Assembly: GCF_011492965.1 (NCBI RefSeq) | Contig: NZ_CP045121.1 | Span: 2,170,001 to 2,234,000, forward strand | Direction: 5' to 3' | Length of the DNA stretch: 64,000 nt | From: Rubrobacter marinus | Lineage (GTDB): Bacteria; Actinomycetota; Rubrobacteria; Rubrobacterales; Rubrobacteraceae | In this document: piece by piece, positions 58,392 through 64,000 of the stretch | Numbering within the stretch: the first letter of the stretch is position 1 | How the letters are laid out: the number at the start of each line of letters is the position of its first letter | Position numbers and translations under genes: made by a program | Notes under the pieces: generated by a model | What the model saw: only the letters and a program-made list of their open reading frames with translations | The model's database searches: none | What the model was told of the DNA's origin: nothing

Positions 58392-58418
58392 ATGCTAGAG
58401 GCCGGAGCGAGCGCGTGA
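58392..58418 (+). CDS. Possible eight-codon leader peptide overlapping the G8/PA14 gene
   Basis: ATG CTA GAG GCC GGA GCG AGC GCG TGA, preceded by AAGGAG six bases upstream, the best ribosome site in this leader. Its TGA overlaps the GTG start of the large gene by three bases, so translation of the latter could depend on it. Alternatively this ATG is the true start of the large protein and a base error hides the join. Confidence 0.35.
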   Translation: MLEAGASA

Positions 58419-61400
58419 TCCCCCGGACGCATGGGTCGAGGACGGTGCTGCTCGTGGCGCTCGCGGCGGCCCTGGCGGCCGTCCTCCTGGCCGCCGTCTC
58501 CGCCGATCCGGCCCGCTCCGCCACCAAGCCCAGGATCTCGGTCTCCCCCAAGACCGCCGACCCAGGCACCACGGTTTCCACCACCGGCACCGGCTTCCCG
58601 GCGAGGGCCCGCGGCAACCTGACCTTCGCCGGCCGGACGGTCGGCACCTTCACCACCTCCGCGAGCGGGCGCTTCACCAAGCGCTGGCGGGTGCCGTCCG
58701 GGGCGCAGAGCGGGGCCGTCCGCGCAAAGGCGGCCTCGGGGCGCGCGAGCGCCACGCTCGGGTCCGTCAGCCCCCGCCGCCGCCACCGCCGCCACCGCCG
58801 CCTCCACCTCCGTACGTCCCTCCCGCTCCCCCGCGCCGCCCACCCCGGCCGACCCCGCCCCGGCGGGGCCCAGCGCTGGTCGGACCCCGCGACCTGGGGG
58901 GCGCGGTGCCCGGGCGGGCGAGACCGTCACCATCCCGGCCGGCAAGACCGTCCTCCTCGACGCGAGCCCGCCGTCGCTCGCGGGCCTCCAGATCGACGGC
59001 ACGCTCCTCTTCGAGGAGAAGGACCTCACGCTGACCTCGCGCTGGATCATGGTCCACGGCAAGCTCGGCGTGGGCACCGAGGCCGAGCCCTTCGAGCACA
59101 GGGCCAGGATCGTCCTGACCGGCAGCGACCCCGCGCAGAACGTCATGAACATGGGCACGAAGTTTATAGGCGTCATGGGCGGCACCCTCGACCTGCACGG
59201 CGAGGCCCGCAAGAGCTGGACGAAGCTCACCACCACCGCCCCGAAGGGCACCGACAAGCTCACCGTAGAAGATCCCGACGGCTGGCGCGTCGGGGACAGG
59301 ATCGTCGTCGCCTCCACCGACTACGACCCGCTCCAGGCCGAAGAAGCCACGATCAAGGCGATCTCCGGCGGCACGATCACGCTGGACAAGACCTTGGCGA
59401 ACGCCCACTGGGGGACCGTGCAGACGGTCGCCGGTCGTCCGCTGGACGAGCGGGCCGAGGTCGCTCTCCTCAGCCGCAACGTGACGGTCGAGGGCGAGCA
59501 GGCGTCGAGCGCGGGCGGGTTCGGCGGCCAGATCATGGTGATGGGCGGCACCGCCAGGATCGACGGCACCGAGCTGACGCGCATGGGCCAGAAGAACATC
59601 CTCCGGCGCTACCCCATCCACTTCCACATGCTCGGCAACGCGGGCGAGAACTCTTACGTCAGGGGATCCAGCCTCCACAAGACCTTCAACCGCTGCGTCA
59701 CGATCCACGGCACGAACAAGCTGAACCTCACGGGCAACGTCTGCCACGACCACCTCGGACACGGCTTCTTTATGGAGGACGGCGCCGAGGTGGACAACGT
59801 CCTCGACGGCAACCTCGGCATGACTTCGAGGAGGCCGGCGGTGGGCGAGCGCCTCCTCCCGAGCGACGAGTCGCCGGCGACGTTCTGGGTCACGAACCCC
59901 GACAACGTGCTCAGGAACAACGTCGCGGCCGGGGGCTTCGGCATCGGCTTCTGGCTCGCCTTCCCCGAGCACCCGACCGGGCTCTTCGCCAAGGACCGCC
60001 CCGCCGAGACCGCCGCGATCTGGCCGCGCCGCACCCCGCTGGGGGCGTTCTCCGGCAACGCCGCCCACTCCTACGAGGGCGACGGCCTCCACGTCGACCG
60101 CGGCCCGAGGCCGAACGGGACGATCGAGACCGCCCACCACAGCGCGCGCGAGAACCCCGCCGACACGAAGTCGCCGACGGTGGTCACCAGCTTCGAGGAC
60201 TTCACCGGCTACAAGAACCGCGGCCGGGCCGTGTGGCTGCGCGGCTCGAACCACGTCCTCTCCGACCCGACCCTCGCGGACAACGCCATCGGCGCGACCT
60301 TCGCGAGCGACGAGAGCTTCCTCGAGGACGGGCTCGTGGTCGGCGAGTCGGCGAACAAGGGCACCCCGCGCTCCTGGGAGACGAAGGGCCTCGACGGCCG
60401 GAGCCTCCCCCGCTTCTGGGACGCGGACTTCCCCATCCGCGGCTTCGAGTACTACGACGGCCGGGTGGGCGCCGAACGGACGGCCTTCGCCAACTTCTCC
60501 CCGAACACGCAGAGGCGGGCCGGCGCCCTGGGCTTCAACCTCTCCAACCACTTCAACCTGCACCCCAAGAACTTCGCTACGGCCCTTAGCTTCGTGGACG
60601 CCAACCGCGTCTACCTGCTCGACCCCGAAGCGAACATGGACGGGGACCGCTCCTCCGTCTTTCTCGACACGGACGGCTCCGTGACGGGGACCGCGGGCAG
60701 AACGGTCGCCGCGAACAACCCCTTCCTCCTCGACGGCTCCTGCGCGCGGCGCGACGAGTGGAACGCCCACGTCTGCGCGACCGAGTACGCGACGCTGGAC
60801 GTCGGGACGCTCGACGGCGACCCGGCCGCGATCAAGCCGCTAAAGCTGACGCGCGAGGACGGCGTCTCCCAGACGCTCATGGGCTGCTGCGACGACTCCA
60901 CGACGGCCCACTCGAGCATCCTGCCGAACGCGGCCTACGACGTGGCTTTCAACGGCGCCACTCCCAAGAAGGCGCGCTTCGTCCTCGCCCGCGGCTCCGG
61001 CAGGTTCGTCCGCCTCGGCCTCGACTACCCCGTCGAGCCGAAGGTCACCAAGTACGGCTGCGACGTCGCCGGCACGGGCTGGTGCGGGGGCGGCAAGGCG
61101 GCGAGCCTCGCCGAGCTGGACGCCAGGACCGTCTCCGGCTACTACTACGACGCGGCGGCGAAGAAGCTGCACCTCAAGATCGTGGCGGGCGGTACGGACT
61201 ACGAGGAGCTGCAGGTCGCCCCGTCCCCGATCGTGGGCGGCGCCGCCCCGCCCGAGACGGCCGGCACCGGCACGGGCCTCAAGGGCGAGTACTTCGACAA
61301 CACGGACCTGACCGCGCTCAAGACGACGCGCACCGACGGCACGGTCGCCTTCGACTGGGGCTACGGCATCCCGCCGGGCACGGCGCTCACCGGGGCCGAC

Positions 61401-61706
61401 ACGTTCTCGGCGCGGTGGACCGGCGAGATCGAGGCGCCCGAGACCGCCGACTACAACTTCGTCACCACGAGCGACGACGGGGTCAGGCTGTGGGTCTGCG
61501 GCAGGCTCGTCGTCGACGACTGGACGGACCACGCGGCGACCGACCGGAGGTCCTCGGCCCCCATACCGCTCACCGCCGGACAGCGCTGCGAGGTCAGGAT
61601 GGAATACTACGAGAACGGCGGGGGCGCCGTCGCGAAGCTCCAGTGGGACTACGCGGGCTACCGGACGCACCCGGTGCCACGCAAGCAGCTGTACGCGGCG
61701 CCCTAG
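58415..61706 (+). CDS. Large secreted G8-domain and PA14-domain protein (CEMIP/TMEM2-like), frame broken as read
   Basis: An exported protein of about 1098 residues once repaired. A signal peptide ([20 protein letters not shown]) is followed by an Ig/IPT-like module ([20 protein letters not shown]), a Pro-rich linker, a G8 domain ([42 protein letters not shown]), a long right-handed beta-helix ([37 protein letters not shown]) and a C-terminal PA14 domain ([40 protein letters not shown]). This is the layout of human CEMIP/TMEM2 hyaluronan-degrading proteins. About five single-base losses at C and G runs lie between 58768 and 58920; beyond that the frame is clean. A c-di-GMP riboswitch lies upstream. 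Confidence 0.85.
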
Positions 61707-61722
61707 CGCGGGAGGCGCCGTT

Positions 61723-61740
61723 CCCCGGTATTTTCCGGGG
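61723..61740 (+). terminator. Short hairpin after the G8/PA14 gene
   Basis: CCCCGG-TATTTT-CCGGGG, a six-bp perfect stem, 17 bases after the stop. It lacks a following T run, so it is a weak terminator at best. Confidence 0.4.
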
Positions 61741-61792
61741 TCACGCTGTAGTATGGGGATCGGGAGGATCGTCGTACCAGAACGGAGGCACC

Positions 61793-63493
<1,701 letters not shown>

Positions 63494-63518
63494 ACCAACC
63501 TGAGACTGCCGGACCCGA

Positions 63519-63557
63519 GGCGGCGCAGAAGGGTACACATCCCCGTTCTGCGCCGCC
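63519..63557 (+). terminator. Terminator hairpin after ilvD
   Basis: GGCGGCGCAGAA at 63519-63530 and its exact complement at 63546-63557, a 12-bp stem with a 15-base loop, 25 bases after the ilvD stop. No T run follows. Confidence 0.6.
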
Positions 63558-63633
63558 CGAGGGCTAGGAGACCTCGGCAACCTCCAGGTTCCTGGCTACG
63601 CGTCTTCGCCGCGGTCATCGGCGGTCTGCGGGC

Positions 63634-63708
63634 AGAAAAATACCGGGCCGACGAGAATATCCGCTTCTTGAAGCGGCCGTTGGCCCGGCCCACGGATCTA
63701 GTCCGTGG
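63634..63708 (-). terminator. Nested hairpins and T-run terminator, possible end of a small RNA
   Basis: On the minus strand: hairpin CCACGGA-N5-TCCGTGG (63708-63690), then an outer stem CCGGGCC/GGCCCGG (63688-63682 with 63649-63643) enclosing a perfect inner hairpin CCGCTTC-TT-GAAGCGG (63676-63661), followed by TATTTTTCT. This is a proper intrinsic terminator. It lies 120-195 bases after the partial gene at the window end, longer than usual for a simple 3' end, so the stretch 63634-63830 may also encode a structured RNA. Confidence 0.55.
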
Positions 63709-63829
63709 CGTTGTTCGCTCGCTAGTCCATCGGACCCTTTCCTCCTACTCGAGGTGCAGCGACAACACCAACATAGTACCACCTCTCACAATCTACTAAA
63801 CCTCCGTGGAGCCATCTCGCGCGTAAATT

Positions 63830-64000
63830 TCACGGGCTTTCGGCGACGAGGCCCTGCAGCGCGGTCAGGTCCCGGACGATGGCCCAGCGGAGGTCCTCGA
63901 TCCTCCGGACGAGGGCGCGCGGGACCTCGGGCTCGTCGGAGAGCAGCCTGGGGAGGAGCAGGTCGTGGACGAGGACCCTGCGCGCGGCCACGTTGCCCAG
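63830..64000 (-). CDS. C-terminus of an unrecognised helical protein
   Basis: The last 56 residues of a gene that begins beyond the window: VAARRVLVHDLLLPRLLSDE, PRALVRRIEDLRWAIVRDL, then TALQGLVAESP and TGA (63832-63830). It is all helix with amphipathic spacing. No family is recognisable from this fragment. Confidence 0.6.
   Translation of the reverse strand: MGNVAARRVLVHDLLLPRLLSDEPEVPRALVRRIEDLRWAIVRDLTALQGLVAESP

Noticed and set aside
58767..60770. Minus-strand frame of 667 codons ending in a poly-glycine tract
   Set aside because: It is the shadow of the G8 domain gene; the glycine tract is the complement of the CCG-rich proline linker.

Overview
The window is high-GC bacterial chromosome, dense with genes on both strands. 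The gene set and order (rpmB divergent from fakA-fakB-recG; a four-gene riboflavin operon under an FMN riboswitch; pilB-pilT-pilC; alaS-ruvX-mltG; two SigB/F-type sigma factors; relA-hisS; secDF-tgt-queA) suggest a deep-branching actinobacterium, most like Rubrobacter. That placement is inference from protein character and synteny; no rRNA is present to confirm it. Many genes start with GTG or TTG, and several appear leaderless, with a TAGAAT-type -10 box 6-7 nt before the start codon.

Layout. 0-7 kb: an RsmD-CoaD fusion, a TSUP transporter, recG and a FakA/FakB fatty acid kinase pair. 7-12 kb: rpmB, then ribD-ribE-ribBA-ribH behind an FMN riboswitch, rpe and a GNAT gene. 12.6-15.3 kb: a sigma factor, then a gene-poor, probably decayed stretch with a truncated response-regulator fragment. 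15.3-25.4 kb: type IV pilus motor genes pilC, pilT and pilB (PilB with three N-terminal c-di-GMP-type domains), then mltG, ruvX and alaS. 25.4-30.1 kb: a second sigma factor with small partners, then an IscU-MnmA fusion next to iscS. 30.1-34 kb: a lipoprotein with a lamin-tail domain, aspS and a YhhY-like acetyltransferase. 34.7-39.9 kb: a tight five-gene cluster (polysaccharide deacetylase, acyl-CoA-dehydrogenase-like flavoprotein, NodS-like methyltransferase, FAD reductase, double glycosyltransferase) that looks like a small biosynthetic locus. 40-47.7 kb: relA, an MBL hydrolase, hisS, sir2, a UbiB-like kinase and a phasin-like gene. 47.9-54.7 kb: a membrane-tethered LuxR regulator, a CPBP protease, secDF, tgt, queA and DUF2905. 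54.9-64 kb: secreted proteins, a VOC protein, an EamA transporter, a c-di-GMP-I riboswitch in front of a large secreted G8/PA14 (CEMIP-like) protein, ilvD and a partial gene.

The most interesting signal crosses several loci. Four intergenic sites carry TAAA-N16/17-(G/C)CCGATAA, the form of a sigma-28/WhiG promoter. They lie upstream of the sigma gene, of pilT-pilC, of the long pilB leader, and directly before the c-di-GMP riboswitch of the G8/PA14 gene. Together with the triple MshEN-like PilB this points to a c-di-GMP-linked surface programme (pili plus a secreted glycan-active protein) under one alternative sigma factor.

Caution on quality: ten genes (ribE, ribD, mltG, ruvX, alaS, the lipoprotein, the acyl-CoA-dehydrogenase-like gene, tgt, queA and the G8 gene) are broken by single-base losses, most of them in G or C runs. 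The pattern looks like homopolymer under-calling in a draft assembly rather than real gene decay, so those genes are annotated as probably intact in the organism.
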